Shown here one piece after another: positions 53,882 to 63,208 of a stretch of DNA of 64,000 nucleotides. Source of the stretch: Ignavibacteria bacterium (GTDB lineage: Bacteria > Bacteroidota > Ignavibacteria > Ignavibacteriales > Ignavibacteriaceae); the NCBI GenBank assembly GCA_017302895.1, contig JAFLBV010000004.1, forward strand, positions 62,001 to 126,000. The letters are read 5' to 3'. Within the stretch, counting starts at the first letter, position 1. Each line of letters begins with the position of its first letter. Made by a program: the position numbers and the translations under genes. Under the pieces are notes generated by a model, which saw only the letters and a program-made list of their open reading frames with translations, had not been told where the DNA came from and searched no databases.

Positions 53882-55789
53882 TTGGCTGATTTAACAAGAG
53901 CAATTTTCCACCTCTCTTATGTTGTCACTCCGGTATTTTTTATTCATTTCGCACTGGTCTATCCGGTAAACAGAACGAAGGACCCGGGATATGTCCTTTT
54001 TCTGCTCTATTTCTTCGCTTTTGCGGTTTCTTTTGGCAACTTTTTCTCTTATCTTTCAGTTAAAACTTCCCTGACCCAGGAAAGCCTTTCCGACTATATC
54101 GACTGGTTTAACATCAGTAGAATTGCGACCGTGGTACTGGTGATTGCCTCAACATCGATTTTTATAAATTCCTACAGGAAATCGACTACTCGGGAAGATA
54201 AACAGCGGCTTCTCTGGCTGATTACAGGATATTTTATCGGACCATTTGCATTTGTATTGCTTTGGGTAATCCCTCAGGGGTTAACAGGGCGTGGAATTAT
54301 CCCCGAGTCCGTGGTTTCAGTACTGATGCTCTCAATTCCTGTCTGTTTTACTATCTCAATCGTTAAATACCATTTCCTTGATATCCAGTTTATTTTAAAT
54401 CGAAGCATTGTTTATACCACGGTTGTTTCAATTCTTACGGCAATCTATTTTGCCTCACTCTTTCTGGCTTCCACCTATATCACCAGGGATTTTGAACTCG
54501 AATTTGCGACGATCACAACCCTTGTACTGGCATTCTTCTTCCAGCCGCTTAAGACCAGAGTACAAGTGGTGGTGGATAAAAATTTTTTTATGGTGCGTTA
54601 TAACTTCAAAGAAATGGTGGTACAATTCCGCAATCTGCTGGAATCCGCAATCACTGTCAAGGAAATCGGAATTTGCCTCGGGGATTTTATCCTGAAAAAT
54701 ATCCCTTATAAATTTTTTGCGATTTCGTTGCTTCAGGAAAACTCATCCCCTCGCTTGCTCTACCAAAATCGCGAGTTTACATTCATATTTCCCGAAAATG
54801 TGAGACTCGAAGAAAAAATCTACGCCCGTAGAGATGCTTTGGAACAGGGCATTAATTTTGAAGATATGAGTCCACTGCCGTTTAGTGATGAAGTAAAAGT
54901 GATCATTAATGAAAATGCGCACACCGCAAACTTCCATGCTGTCGTATTGCTCGGGGAGAAAAAATCGGAATTCAAGACTTCGAGGGACGATATCGATTTT
55001 ATCGAGACACTTGCAAAATCAGCTATCGATGCCATCGAGGCTGCATCGCTAAAGGAATCTTTGATCAGGAAAGAACTTGAAGCAGAGAAACTCGTCGAGC
55101 TGAATGCACAGAAGTCGCTCTTTGTCTCTTCCGTCTCCCATGATCTGAAGACACCCCTCACTTCCATCAATCTCCTTGCTCAACAGATGAAAAGGAAGAA
55201 AAACATTCCGGAAGATAAGGTGAACCATTATCTCGATGTAATTACCGGTGAAACTGAACGGCTCACAAGACTGATTGACAATGTACTCCATTTTTCACAG
55301 ATGGAAAGAGGTGTGAGGCAATATGTCATGGCGCCCCTGGTGCTAAATGATACGCTGCAGAACTCTCTCGATTTGATGGAGTACCAGATAAAAAGTGAAG
55401 GATTTAAGCTAAAAACCTCTATTCCGGAGAAAATTTTTCAAATAAACGGAAATCACGACGCCCTTGTTGAATGCATGATTAATCTCCTCTCCAATGCCCT
55501 CAAATTTGGGAAACCGGGCAATGTAATCGAAGTGTCGCTTATACAGGCAGGCGGTGATGCTTGCGTCACCGTAAGGGATCATGGAATCGGGATGCGGGAA
55601 GAGGAGATGAATGAAATTTTTAACCCCTTCTACAGAACAGCCACTTCAACTTTTAAAAAGATTCCCGGGACCGGGCTTGGTCTCTCGATCGTAAAACATA
55701 TAATTGACTCTCATAGAGGGAAAATTGAGGTCGAAAGCAAACCGGGTGAAGGAACAGCATTTAAGTTATATTTTAAGGAAATTTTATGA
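53882..55789 (+). CDS. Membrane histidine kinase, remainder after the in-frame TAG
   Basis: About five or six membrane helices, a poorly conserved GAF-like region, then HisKA (SVSHDLKTPLTS; His near residue 419 of this part) and HATPase (NLLSNALKFG, DHGIGM, GTGLGLSIV). The nominal TTG start at 53882 has no ribosome site and lies five codons after the TAG, in frame, so translation probably began at 53384 in the intact allele. It ends with an ATGA overlap to the response regulator gene, which still looks intact. Confidence 0.85.
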   Translation: MADLTRAIFHLSYVVTPVFFIHFALVYPVNRTKDPGYVLFLLYFFAFAVSFGNFFSYLSVKTSLTQESLSDYIDWFNISRIATVVLVIASTSIFINSYRKSTTREDKQRLLWLITGYFIGPFAFVLLWVIPQGLTGRGIIPESVVSVLMLSIPVCFTISIVKYHFLDIQFILNRSIVYTTVVSILTAIYFASLFLASTYITRDFELEFATITTLVLAFFFQPLKTRVQVVVDKNFFMVRYNFKEMVVQFRNLLESAITVKEIGICLGDFILKNIPYKFFAISLLQENSSPRLLYQNREFTFIFPENVRLEEKIYARRDALEQGINFEDMSPLPFSDEVKVIINENAHTANFHAVVLLGEKKSEFKTSRDDIDFIETLAKSAIDAIEAASLKESLIRKELEAEKLVELNAQKSLFVSSVSHDLKTPLTSINLLAQQMKRKKNIPEDKVNHYLDVITGETERLTRLIDNVLHFSQMERGVRQYVMAPLVLNDTLQNSLDLMEYQIKSEGFKLKTSIPEKIFQINGNHDALVECMINLLSNALKFGKPGNVIEVSLIQAGGDACVTVRDHGIGMREEEMNEIFNPFYRTATSTFKKIPGTGLGLSIVKHIIDSHRGKIEVESKPGEGTAFKLYFKEIL

Positions 55790-56466
55790 AAAAAATACTC
55801 TTGATTGAAGATGACCCGGCAATCAGCCTTAGCCTGACCGATATACTCGAATCTGAACATTATGAAATTTCCACCGCGAGGGACGGGAATGAAGGGTTAA
55901 AAACGGCTATCGATGGATATTTTGATTTGGTACTGCTCGATCAGATGCTCCCGACGATGAACGGTATTGATGTTTGCAGAGAACTCCGCGCAAAAAATTC
56001 TGATGCCCCCATTATAATGCTCACCAGTAAAAATGACGAGGTTACCAAAGTACTGGCATTCGAGATTGGAGCCGACGACTACATAACGAAACCTTTTAGC
56101 ATCAATGAACTTCTCGCAAGAATTAAAGCAGTTTTAAGAAGGACTGGAAACAAAATACCTCAGATTCAATCCAATCAATCAGGCGACTTGATATTGAACG
56201 ACAAAGAGATGACATTGAGCAAAAACGGTGAGGTTTTCCCTCTCTCTCCCATAGAGTATAAACTTATAAAATTCTTTTTCGAACATCCTAATGAGATTTT
56301 CTCCCGAAACAAACTGCTGGATGAAGTGTGGGGATACGACAGTTTCCCGACCACTCGTACAATAGACAATTTTATACTTTCCCTTAGGAAAAAGTTCGAG
56401 GATGACCCCTCAAACCCAAAACACTTTGTTACAATCCATTCTGCCGGCTATAAATTTGTCCCGTAA
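55786..56466 (+). CDS. Response regulator, OmpR/PhoB family
   Basis: 226 residues: receiver (1-118; IEDDP acid pair, phospho-Asp in LVLLDQMLP, KPFS Lys) and a C-terminal winged helix (about 130-226; LSPIEYKLIKFFFEHPNEIFSR and TRTIDNFILSLRKKFEDD). It would bind DNA when phosphorylated by the kinase encoded just upstream. Target genes are unknown. Confidence 0.95.
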   Translation: MKKILLIEDDPAISLSLTDILESEHYEISTARDGNEGLKTAIDGYFDLVLLDQMLPTMNGIDVCRELRAKNSDAPIIMLTSKNDEVTKVLAFEIGADDYITKPFSINELLARIKAVLRRTGNKIPQIQSNQSGDLILNDKEMTLSKNGEVFPLSPIEYKLIKFFFEHPNEIFSRNKLLDEVWGYDSFPTTRTIDNFILSLRKKFEDDPSNPKHFVTIHSAGYKFVP

Positions 56467-56482
56467 AACCTAATCGACCCCC

Positions 56483-56594
56483 ATTATTGCATTATTGGAT
56501 TACTGCATTACTGCATTAAAAAAAAGGGCTCCGAAAACCAAAGCCTCCGGAGCCAAATATTACTGCATTATTGGATTATTGCATTACTGCATTA
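56483..56594. repeat. Two octamer-repeat arrays flanking the nrdJ terminator
   Basis: Two 36-base direct copies, 56483-56518 and 56559-56594, differ at only two positions. Each is itself four and a half 8-base units of the form ATTA(T/C)TG(C/G). They lie on either side of the nrdJ terminator, and the nrdJ stop codon (56592-56594) is the last three bases of the second copy. Confidence 0.85.
56518..56554 (-). terminator. Intrinsic terminator of nrdJ
   Basis: GGCTCCG (56527-56533) pairs with CGGAGCC (56548-56554) in a 7-bp GC-rich stem; on the minus strand a TTTTTTTT run follows. It is 37 bases past the nrdJ stop, between the two octamer arrays. Confidence 0.88.
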
Positions 56595-59500
56595 ACTGCA
56601 TCCGCTTGTTGAACCACAGGTCATGCACTTCAGACAGGTACCGTTTCTTACCATTGTCATGCTGTTACATTCGGTGCAAATGTCACCGGTGTAGCCTTTT
56701 TCTATGGCTCTCTGAACCTGATGCTTAATCGCTGTCGACTGTTTGTTCAGAAATTTTGAAGTAGTGTCCTTCGTTTCTGAAGTTGCAAGTTTTGAACTGT
56801 AGCCGGGAGAATCCCTTGGTTCGAGTTCATAAATGCTCTCGCTGACAAGTTCCTCGCTCTCAAAATCCTCGTTGGCCTTGCTTACTTTCGTGGATGAAAG
56901 GAGGTCATCCGCACTGACATGTGCAAGATCATATCTGTTCAGATAAGTGACTGCCAGTTCACGGAAGATGTAATCGATCACGGAGGTTGAGAACTTGATT
57001 CTCTGGTTTCCGGTGACCACACCCGATGGTTCGAATCTTGTGAAAACAAAAGCATCCACAAACTCTTCGAGAGGCACACCATGTTGCAAACCGAGTGAAA
57101 TAGCTATGGCAAAACTGTTCAGAAGGCTTCTTACAGTGGCTCCCTCACGGTGCATATCTATGAAAATCTCACCAATCTGTCCATTGTCATATTCACCCGT
57201 TCTGATATAGAGCGATTGCCCGTTAATCTTTGCTTTTTGGGTGTATCCTTTTCTGCGATCGGGAAGTCTTCTTCTTTTTGCGATGTAACGGTGAATGATT
57301 CTTTCAGCTACCTTTACAATGTTGTTTTCTTCGTGGGATTCGTAAATTTCCTGGAAGTCATCATCAATTAGTGAATTTAGCGGCTGCGAAAGTTTCGATC
57401 CGTCTCTGTAGAGAGCATTTGCCTTCAAACAGAGGTTCCACGATTGCATATAGGCATCTTTAACATCATCAACCGTCGAGTGGTAAGGCAGATTGATGGT
57501 TTTTGAAATGGCACCCGAAATGAACGGTTGAGCCGCAGCCATCATTTTGATGTGAGCCATGGCTTTCAGGAATCTCGTTCCCTTTTTACCGCATTTGTTT
57601 GCAGTGTCGAAAACAGGATAGTGTTCGAATTTCAGATAGGGAGCACCCTCAACCGTCATTGTACCGCAGATGTAATCGTTTGCGGATGAGATTTCCTGTC
57701 TTGAAAAACCAAGTTTCCGCAGAAGATTGAAATCCATCGAATCCATCTCTTCTTCCGTCACACCAAGTTTCTTCAGGAAATCGACTCCCAGGGTGTATTT
57801 GTTGAATGCAAAGGAAATGTCGAAAACCGAGGGCATCTGTTTCTCGATGATTGAGATGGTCTCATCGGTGAATCCTTTCGATTTCAGCGATTCTGCATTG
57901 ATGTAAGGACATCCTGTGAGGGATCCGGCACCAACAGCATATTTGATGATCTCATCTATCTGATGCTCGTTGTAGCCAAGTTTCTTGAGTGCCGGGGGTA
58001 CCGACTGGTTTATAATCTTAAAATATCCGCCACCGGCAAGTTTTTTGAATTTCACCAGCGCAAAATCAGGTTCAACTCCCGTGGTATCGCAATCCATTAG
58101 CATACCGATTGTACCGGTTGGAGCTATTACTGTCACCTGAGCATTTCTGAATCCGTGTTTTGTGCCGAGGTCGAGAGCACGATCAGCATCCTCTCTCGCA
58201 GCTTCAAGCAGGTCAGAGGGACATTTCGTGGGGTCGATTCCCATCGGCTTTATTGTCAATCCTTCATACTCCTCGACGGGTACATTGTAGGCGGCACGGC
58301 GATGATTTCTCATTACCCGGAGCATGTGATCCTTGTTTTTCTCATATTTTACAAATGGACCAAATCCCTTTGCCATTTCAGCACTGGTGGCATAGGCGCT
58401 GAAGTGCATAATTGCCGTCAAGGCTCCTGTAATGGCTACAGCTTCTTCACTGTCGTAAGGAATGCCCTGCTGCATCAGAAGAGCTCCGAGATTGGCGTAG
58501 CCGAGTCCCAGTGTTCTAAACTCGTAACTTAGCTGTGCGATTTCCTTGCTCGGAAATTGTGCCATCAGGACACTTGTTTCAAGCGTGATTGTCCACAAAC
58601 GGGCAGCGTGCCTGTATGCTTTAATATTAAATTTATTCGTTTCAGGATTGTAAAATCTCAAAAGATTCAACGATGCCAGGTTACATGCTGTATCGTCGAG
58701 GAACATATACTCACTGCAGGGATTGGAGGCATTAATCTCTCCATCCTCGGGACAGGTGTGCCATTCGTTTATTGTTGTGTGGAATTGCAGTCCGGGATCG
58801 GCACAGTTCCATGCGGCAAACGAAATGTCTTCCCAAAGCTCTCTCGCTTTAAGCACTTTTGACGGCTTCGGTTTCCTGTTTTCCTTTTTGGCTTTCTTCT
58901 TTTCAACTCTCCAGTAAAGGTTCCATGGTCCATCTTCGAGAACGGAATTCATAAATTCGTTGGTAACCCTGATGGAGTTGTTCGAATTCTGTCCGGAAAC
59001 GGTTGTGTAAGCCTCGGAATTCCAGTCGGTATCGTAAATAGGGAATTCTATCGATTTGTAACCGAGCTTTGCGAGTTGTATCACTCTCTCAATGTAATTA
59101 TTCGGAATAAGAGCCTTCTTTGCCTCTATTACAGCTCTCTGCAACTTTATGTTTAATTTCGGATTAAACCTGTCATTCTCAGGATGCTCTGCGTAGCAGG
59201 CTTTCATTATGTTGTTGAGGTGAAGGTTGTTCAACTTTGATCCGGTTACCAGTGAAGCAACTTTTTGCTCTTCGATAACCTTCCAGTTTACAAATTCTTC
59301 GATGTCAGGGTGATCGAGATCGAGACACACCATCTTGGCAGCTCTGCGTGTGGTACCGCCTGATTTTATCGCTCCTGCCGACCTGTCACCTATCTTCAGA
59401 AATGACATCAGACCTGAAGACCTGCCGCCTCCACTGAGCGGTTCTTCTGATCCGCGAATCTGACTAAAATTGGTTCCGGTTCCCGATCCGTATTTGAACA

Positions 59501-60170
59501 GACGGGCTTCGCGAACCCATAAGTCCATGATTCCGCCATCGTTGACAAGGTCATCACTGATTGACTGAATGAAGCATGCATGTGGCTGCGGGTGGGTGTA
59601 AGCATCATCGGAGGAAACTAGCTGTCCCGTCTGATAATCAACATAATAGTGCCCCTGTGAGGGACCTGTAATTCCATAAGCCCAGTTTAAACCGGTATTG
59701 AACCACTGTGGTGAATTGGGTGCAGCCATCTGGGTAGCGAGCATGTAAAACATCTCGTCGTAATAGGTCTTGGCGTCTTCTTCTGTATTAAAGTAGCCGG
59801 CTTTCCAAGCCCAGTAAGTCCAGTTTCCGGCGAGTCTGTGAAATACCTGACGACTGTCTGACTCAGATGTAAATCTTTCATTTTGGGGCAATTTCGCAAG
59901 ATTATCAGTATCAGGTTCTGATGGCAACAACCATTCAGGAACCCCGGCCTCCTCAACTTTCTTAAGCAGTTTCGGCACTCCGGCTTTTCTAAAATACTTC
60001 TGTGCGAGAATGTCAACCGCAACCTGCGACCAGGTTGAAGGCACCAGTATGTTCTGCATCGAAAATATCATTTTCCCGTCGGGATTGCGTATTTCCGAGT
60101 TGCGTGGTACATATTCAATTAAATTTTGTACATCTGTCTCATTTTTGGTAAACAGTCGTGAAATCTTCAT
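56592..60170 (-). CDS. nrdJ: Vitamin B12-dependent ribonucleotide reductase (class II)
   Basis: Reduces ribonucleotides to deoxyribonucleotides using adenosylcobalamin. 1192 residues. Seen: [28 protein letters not shown] (active-site Cys), [21 protein letters not shown] (radical-site Cys and catalytic Asn/Glu), [29 protein letters not shown], and a C-terminal cysteine set ([20 protein letters not shown]) that passes electrons and binds zinc. Preceded by an unusually long (386-base) leader with three dyads, and followed by its own terminator, so probably monocistronic. Needs no oxygen, fitting a facultative or anaerobic life. Confidence 0.96.
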   Translation of the reverse strand: MKISRLFTKNETDVQNLIEYVPRNSEIRNPDGKMIFSMQNILVPSTWSQVAVDILAQKYFRKAGVPKLLKKVEEAGVPEWLLPSEPDTDNLAKLPQNERFTSESDSRQVFHRLAGNWTYWAWKAGYFNTEEDAKTYYDEMFYMLATQMAAPNSPQWFNTGLNWAYGITGPSQGHYYVDYQTGQLVSSDDAYTHPQPHACFIQSISDDLVNDGGIMDLWVREARLFKYGSGTGTNFSQIRGSEEPLSGGGRSSGLMSFLKIGDRSAGAIKSGGTTRRAAKMVCLDLDHPDIEEFVNWKVIEEQKVASLVTGSKLNNLHLNNIMKACYAEHPENDRFNPKLNIKLQRAVIEAKKALIPNNYIERVIQLAKLGYKSIEFPIYDTDWNSEAYTTVSGQNSNNSIRVTNEFMNSVLEDGPWNLYWRVEKKKAKKENRKPKPSKVLKARELWEDISFAAWNCADPGLQFHTTINEWHTCPEDGEINASNPCSEYMFLDDTACNLASLNLLRFYNPETNKFNIKAYRHAARLWTITLETSVLMAQFPSKEIAQLSYEFRTLGLGYANLGALLMQQGIPYDSEEAVAITGALTAIMHFSAYATSAEMAKGFGPFVKYEKNKDHMLRVMRNHRRAAYNVPVEEYEGLTIKPMGIDPTKCPSDLLEAAREDADRALDLGTKHGFRNAQVTVIAPTGTIGMLMDCDTTGVEPDFALVKFKKLAGGGYFKIINQSVPPALKKLGYNEHQIDEIIKYAVGAGSLTGCPYINAESLKSKGFTDETISIIEKQMPSVFDISFAFNKYTLGVDFLKKLGVTEEEMDSMDFNLLRKLGFSRQEISSANDYICGTMTVEGAPYLKFEHYPVFDTANKCGKKGTRFLKAMAHIKMMAAAQPFISGAISKTINLPYHSTVDDVKDAYMQSWNLCLKANALYRDGSKLSQPLNSLIDDDFQEIYESHEENNIVKVAERIIHRYIAKRRRLPDRRKGYTQKAKINGQSLYIRTGEYDNGQIGEIFIDMHREGATVRSLLNSFAIAISLGLQHGVPLEEFVDAFVFTRFEPSGVVTGNQRIKFSTSVIDYIFRELAVTYLNRYDLAHVSADDLLSSTKVSKANEDFESEELVSESIYELEPRDSPGYSSKLATSETKDTTSKFLNKQSTAIKHQVQRAIEKGYTGDICTECNSMTMVRNGTCLKCMTCGSTSGCS

Positions 60171-60557
60171 AAATAAAAGTAAATCCTGTTAATTAGTTGA
60201 ACTAATTGTATAAAAATTTAAAAAACATCCTTCTCAGGTTAGTGATCACTAATCTAGAAATTTCTATTGAAAACTTGCCTCTTGTCGCAGGGCGACCCGG
60301 GCGGTAGGGAAACTTTTATCTGTCAGCCGGCAGATTTTGGTATCGAAAATTAACCCTCTTTGGGGACTTATACAAATTAAATTTTTGCCACTTTTGAAAT
60401 TGATGCAAAATCGAAAGATATTTTTTTTCGCTCCCCTCCTTTCACCGACTTCTTCCACCACTTCACCGATTTTCCTTTTGCACTCTTTCATTTTTTCACT
60501 AAAATCGGTTAGAAAATTTTAAGATTTATCCGGACACACAACAGAAGGAGAACTGTC
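60171..60557. other. 387-base gene-free region between divergent nrdJ and LiaF-like genes
   Basis: No credible gene. From left to right it holds: three perfect dyads (60191-60207, 60239-60252, 60255-60266); a GC-rich hairpin block (60274-60345) that stands out against AT-rich flanks; an AT-rich stretch that probably carries the nrdJ promoter; and, before the LiaF-like gene, a good ribosome site (AAGGAG) for that gene. Confidence 0.7.
60191..60266. promoter_or_regulatory. Three perfect dyads upstream of nrdJ (candidate operators)
   Basis: AATTAGTT-g-AACTAATT (60191-60207), TTAGTGATCACTAA (60239-60252) and TAGAAATTTCTA (60255-60266). The first two share TTAGT/ACTAA half-sites with 3- and 4-base centres. 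They do not match the NrdR box. Binding of any regulator is inference. Confidence 0.5.
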
Positions 60558-61286
60558 ATGGCTAAAGTACAATCGCAAACAGCCCGGGTTTTTATCGGTG
60601 TCGGGCTCATAGTGCTCGGTATCCTTTACTTCCTTAAAGAGGTGGATATCATAAGCTACCGAATCAACGATATCCTCTTTTCACTTCCGACCATCGTTCT
60701 GGTCATAGGAATTATCCTCTTCGTAAACTCACGCAGGAAATCACTTTCATGGCTGCTTATGGGTCTTGGTGCAGCGGGTATCGTGATAAAAAGTTTTAAT
60801 CTCGACTACTCGGATTTTATCGTCCCTGTCATTCTGCTGGCACTCGGTTTTTACATAATCTACCGGCATGTTGAGAAACAGCGGGAAGCTGAACTCGGTG
60901 GCGGCACTGATGACTACCGAAAACAATACACTTCAGAATATGATGTTATAGAGGAAGTGTCGGTCTTCGGAGGAAGCAAAAGGATAATCAACAGTAAAAA
61001 CTTCCGTGGTGGCAATATAACGATTATTTTTGGTGGCTCCGAGTTATTTATGCGTGACTGCGAACTTTCTGACGGAGAAAATGTCCTCGATCTCTTTGTC
61101 ATTTTCGGGGGCTGCGACCTCACAGTACCGAGCAACTGGAATGTTAAAATTGATGTGGTTTCGCTTTTTGGCGGTTTTTCAAGCAAAAAATACAACTATT
61201 CCAAACTTGACGATGTCGATGAGAATAAAACCCTCATTATCAAGGGACTTGTCCTTTTCGGTGGCGGAGAAATGAAAGTTTTCTAA
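60558..61286 (+). CDS. LiaF-like membrane protein (LiaF transmembrane plus cell-wall-active antibiotic response C-terminal domain)
   Basis: Four membrane helices (about 10-110: two in FIGVGLIVLGILYF and LVIGIILFV, then LLMGLGAAGIVI and IVPVILLALGFYIIY) precede a cytoplasmic-side beta-helix-like domain with repeated FGG turns (VSVFGGSKR, IIFGGSELF, VIFGGCDLTVPSNW, LFGGFSSK, LVLFGGGEMKV), as in LiaF/DUF2154 proteins, which restrain cell-envelope stress kinases in Gram-positives. Here it sits next to a LytS-type kinase but is separated by a terminator. Good ribosome site (AAGGAG). Confidence 0.82.
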   Translation: MAKVQSQTARVFIGVGLIVLGILYFLKEVDIISYRINDILFSLPTIVLVIGIILFVNSRRKSLSWLLMGLGAAGIVIKSFNLDYSDFIVPVILLALGFYIIYRHVEKQREAELGGGTDDYRKQYTSEYDVIEEVSVFGGSKRIINSKNFRGGNITIIFGGSELFMRDCELSDGENVLDLFVIFGGCDLTVPSNWNVKIDVVSLFGGFSSKKYNYSKLDDVDENKTLIIKGLVLFGGGEMKVF

Positions 61287-61319
61287 ATTGATGGTTTGAA
61301 TTGTTGTTTGATTGCAGAT

Positions 61320-61355
61320 AGAGGTTGTCCCAAAAAGGCAGCCTCTTTTGTTTTT
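61320..61355 (+). terminator. Intrinsic terminator of the LiaF-like gene
   Basis: AGAGGTTG (61320-61327) pairs with CAGCCTCT (61339-61346), 8 pairs including one G-U, followed by a TTTTGTTTTT run. Confidence 0.85.
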
Positions 61356-61419
61356 CAGAAAAACTCCTGTTTTTAGTTATATTTCACGAGTTCAATTTAT
61401 TTAATCCGGCATAAAGAAT

Positions 61420-62457
61420 TTGACCAAAAAAGCCCTGAACATCATAATACTGCTGATCACGCTCGCTGCAGTCTCCACCCTTTACCTCCACTATACGACC
61501 GGAATTACTGTACTTCAGGCAATTACCGATTCAGTAATTTCGACAATGCTCCTGACCGGTTTTTCAGGCGGGTTGCTGCAACTCTGCCGTTTCGTGAAAT
61601 TTGAACTTGACGGGCTTATAAAATTTATCGTGATCCACCTGATTGCAGGTATCATCGTCTCCGTTTTCTGGGTGATTACTTCCAAACTGATTATTTTCAA
61701 TCTTCTGATAAGCGACACTTTTTATCAGTCCTTTTTCCAAAAGAATTTTATCACCCGCTTCTTCATCGGACTGATTCTTTACTTTACTTTTACAGCATTC
61801 ATCTATCTGATTCAGGCATACTTCAAGAATATCGAGAACATAAAAAATCAGGAGGCTCTGAAAACAAAACTTCTCGAGTCGGAATTGAACATGATGAAGC
61901 TCCAGATCAACCCCCACTTTATTTTCAACAGCCTTAACTCAATCTCGGCTCTGACGCACATCGATCCCAAACTTTCGGTGGTCATGACGGAAAAACTTGC
62001 AGGGTTTATCAGACTCGCTCTCGCATCACACGACAGGGAGCTAATACCCCTTCATGAGGAAATCGAAAATATAAAGCGCTATCTCGATATCGAACAGGTC
62101 AGATTTGATGAGAAAATGATCGTTAAGATATCAGTTTCTAAAGATTCTGAAATGGTGCCCGTCCCATCTTATATTCTCGTACCGGTTCTTGAGAATGCCA
62201 TTAAACACGGTGTTCAACCGTCAACCGTACCCGTGGAGATAGATATCACCTCTGAAATCATGAATGAAATGTTGAAAATTGAGATACGAAACGGACTTGA
62301 GACTGTGCAGGATGTAAAAAAAACCGGATTGGGTGTGGGGTTGCAAAATGTGCGGGACAGAATCAGGCTCCACTTTCCCGAGAATGGCTCTTTCTCAGTC
62401 TCGAAAAAAGAAAATTCATACACTGCAACAATCCTGATCCCCGTGGAGAATAAATGA
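61420..62457 (+). CDS. LytS/YehU-type sensor histidine kinase
   Basis: From a TTG start: four membrane helices (about 5-140), a short linker, then the His_kinase domain with LQINPHFIFNSLNSISAL (phospho-His) and the HATPase with VLENAIKHGV and TGLGVGLQNVRDRI. No extracellular sensor domain of any size. It overlaps the regulator gene as ATGA, so the two form a pair. Confidence 0.9.
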   Translation: MTKKALNIIILLITLAAVSTLYLHYTTGITVLQAITDSVISTMLLTGFSGGLLQLCRFVKFELDGLIKFIVIHLIAGIIVSVFWVITSKLIIFNLLISDTFYQSFFQKNFITRFFIGLILYFTFTAFIYLIQAYFKNIENIKNQEALKTKLLESELNMMKLQINPHFIFNSLNSISALTHIDPKLSVVMTEKLAGFIRLALASHDRELIPLHEEIENIKRYLDIEQVRFDEKMIVKISVSKDSEMVPVPSYILVPVLENAIKHGVQPSTVPVEIDITSEIMNEMLKIEIRNGLETVQDVKKTGLGVGLQNVRDRIRLHFPENGSFSVSKKENSYTATILIPVENK

Positions 62458-63200
62458 AATTAAAAGCTCTCGTTGTCGATGATGAATCTCTCGCAAGGTC
62501 GCTTGTAAAAAAATATTGCATCGACTCGGGGATTGTGGAAGTTGCCGGCGAAGCACGCAACGGCATGGAGGCTCTGACTCTCATCAATGAATTGCAGCCG
62601 GATGTCGTTTTTCTCGATATCCAAATGCCCGGTATTTCAGGACTCGGTCTGCTTGAACTCCTCGAGAATCCCCCGTTTATTATCTTTGTCACTGCATACG
62701 ATGAATTTGCCGTAAAAGCATTCGAGAAAAATGCCGTCGATTACCTCCTGAAACCGGTTGAGTACGAGAGGTTTATTGATGCTGTCAACAAATTAATTTC
62801 ACGAATAGCCGTTAAAAACATAAATTCCGAATACGCCGCCTCACTTGAAAGTCTCAGAAAGGAAACAGCGCCATTCATCTCCACTATCTCGGTAAAAGAC
62901 AAAGGCGATTTCGTAATCATTAAAGTTGAGGATATTCTCTTTTTCGAGGCGATGGATGATTATGTCTCAATTCATACCAAAAATAAGAAATTTCTGAAAA
63001 AAGGGACACTGAGAAATCTGGAGGAAAAACTGGATGGAAAGGTTTTTTCACGAATTCACAGATCCTTTATTCTTAATCTGGACTTTCTCGATAAAGTTTT
63101 GAATGATGGAAATGAGAACTACAGGGTAATTTTAAAGAATGGTGGCGAGCTGCCTGTCAGCCGTACCGGTTTTAAAAATTTAAAAACAATTATTTCCTGA
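62454..63200 (+). CDS. LytTR family response regulator
   Basis: 248 residues: receiver (VVDDES acids, VVFLDIQMPGISG phospho-Asp, LLKPV Lys) and a C-terminal LytTR DNA-binding domain (about 145-248; DILFFEAMDDYVSIHTKNKKFL, FSRIHRSFILNLDFL, LPVSRTGFKNL). Acts with the kinase just upstream; the binding site and targets are unknown. Confidence 0.95.
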   Translation: MKLKALVVDDESLARSLVKKYCIDSGIVEVAGEARNGMEALTLINELQPDVVFLDIQMPGISGLGLLELLENPPFIIFVTAYDEFAVKAFEKNAVDYLLKPVEYERFIDAVNKLISRIAVKNINSEYAASLESLRKETAPFISTISVKDKGDFVIIKVEDILFFEAMDDYVSIHTKNKKFLKKGTLRNLEEKLDGKVFSRIHRSFILNLDFLDKVLNDGNENYRVILKNGGELPVSRTGFKNLKTIIS

Positions 63201-63208
63201 TTTGTAAC

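Noticed and set aside
60264-60522. Short frames on both strands across the nrdJ leader
   Set aside because: They cover hairpin arms and AT-rich DNA, lack ribosome sites and have no recognisable domain.
60171-60557. Cobalamin riboswitch upstream of the B12-dependent nrdJ gene
   Set aside because: I looked on the nrdJ strand for the conserved B12-box and its core and found neither; the structured block has a different sequence.
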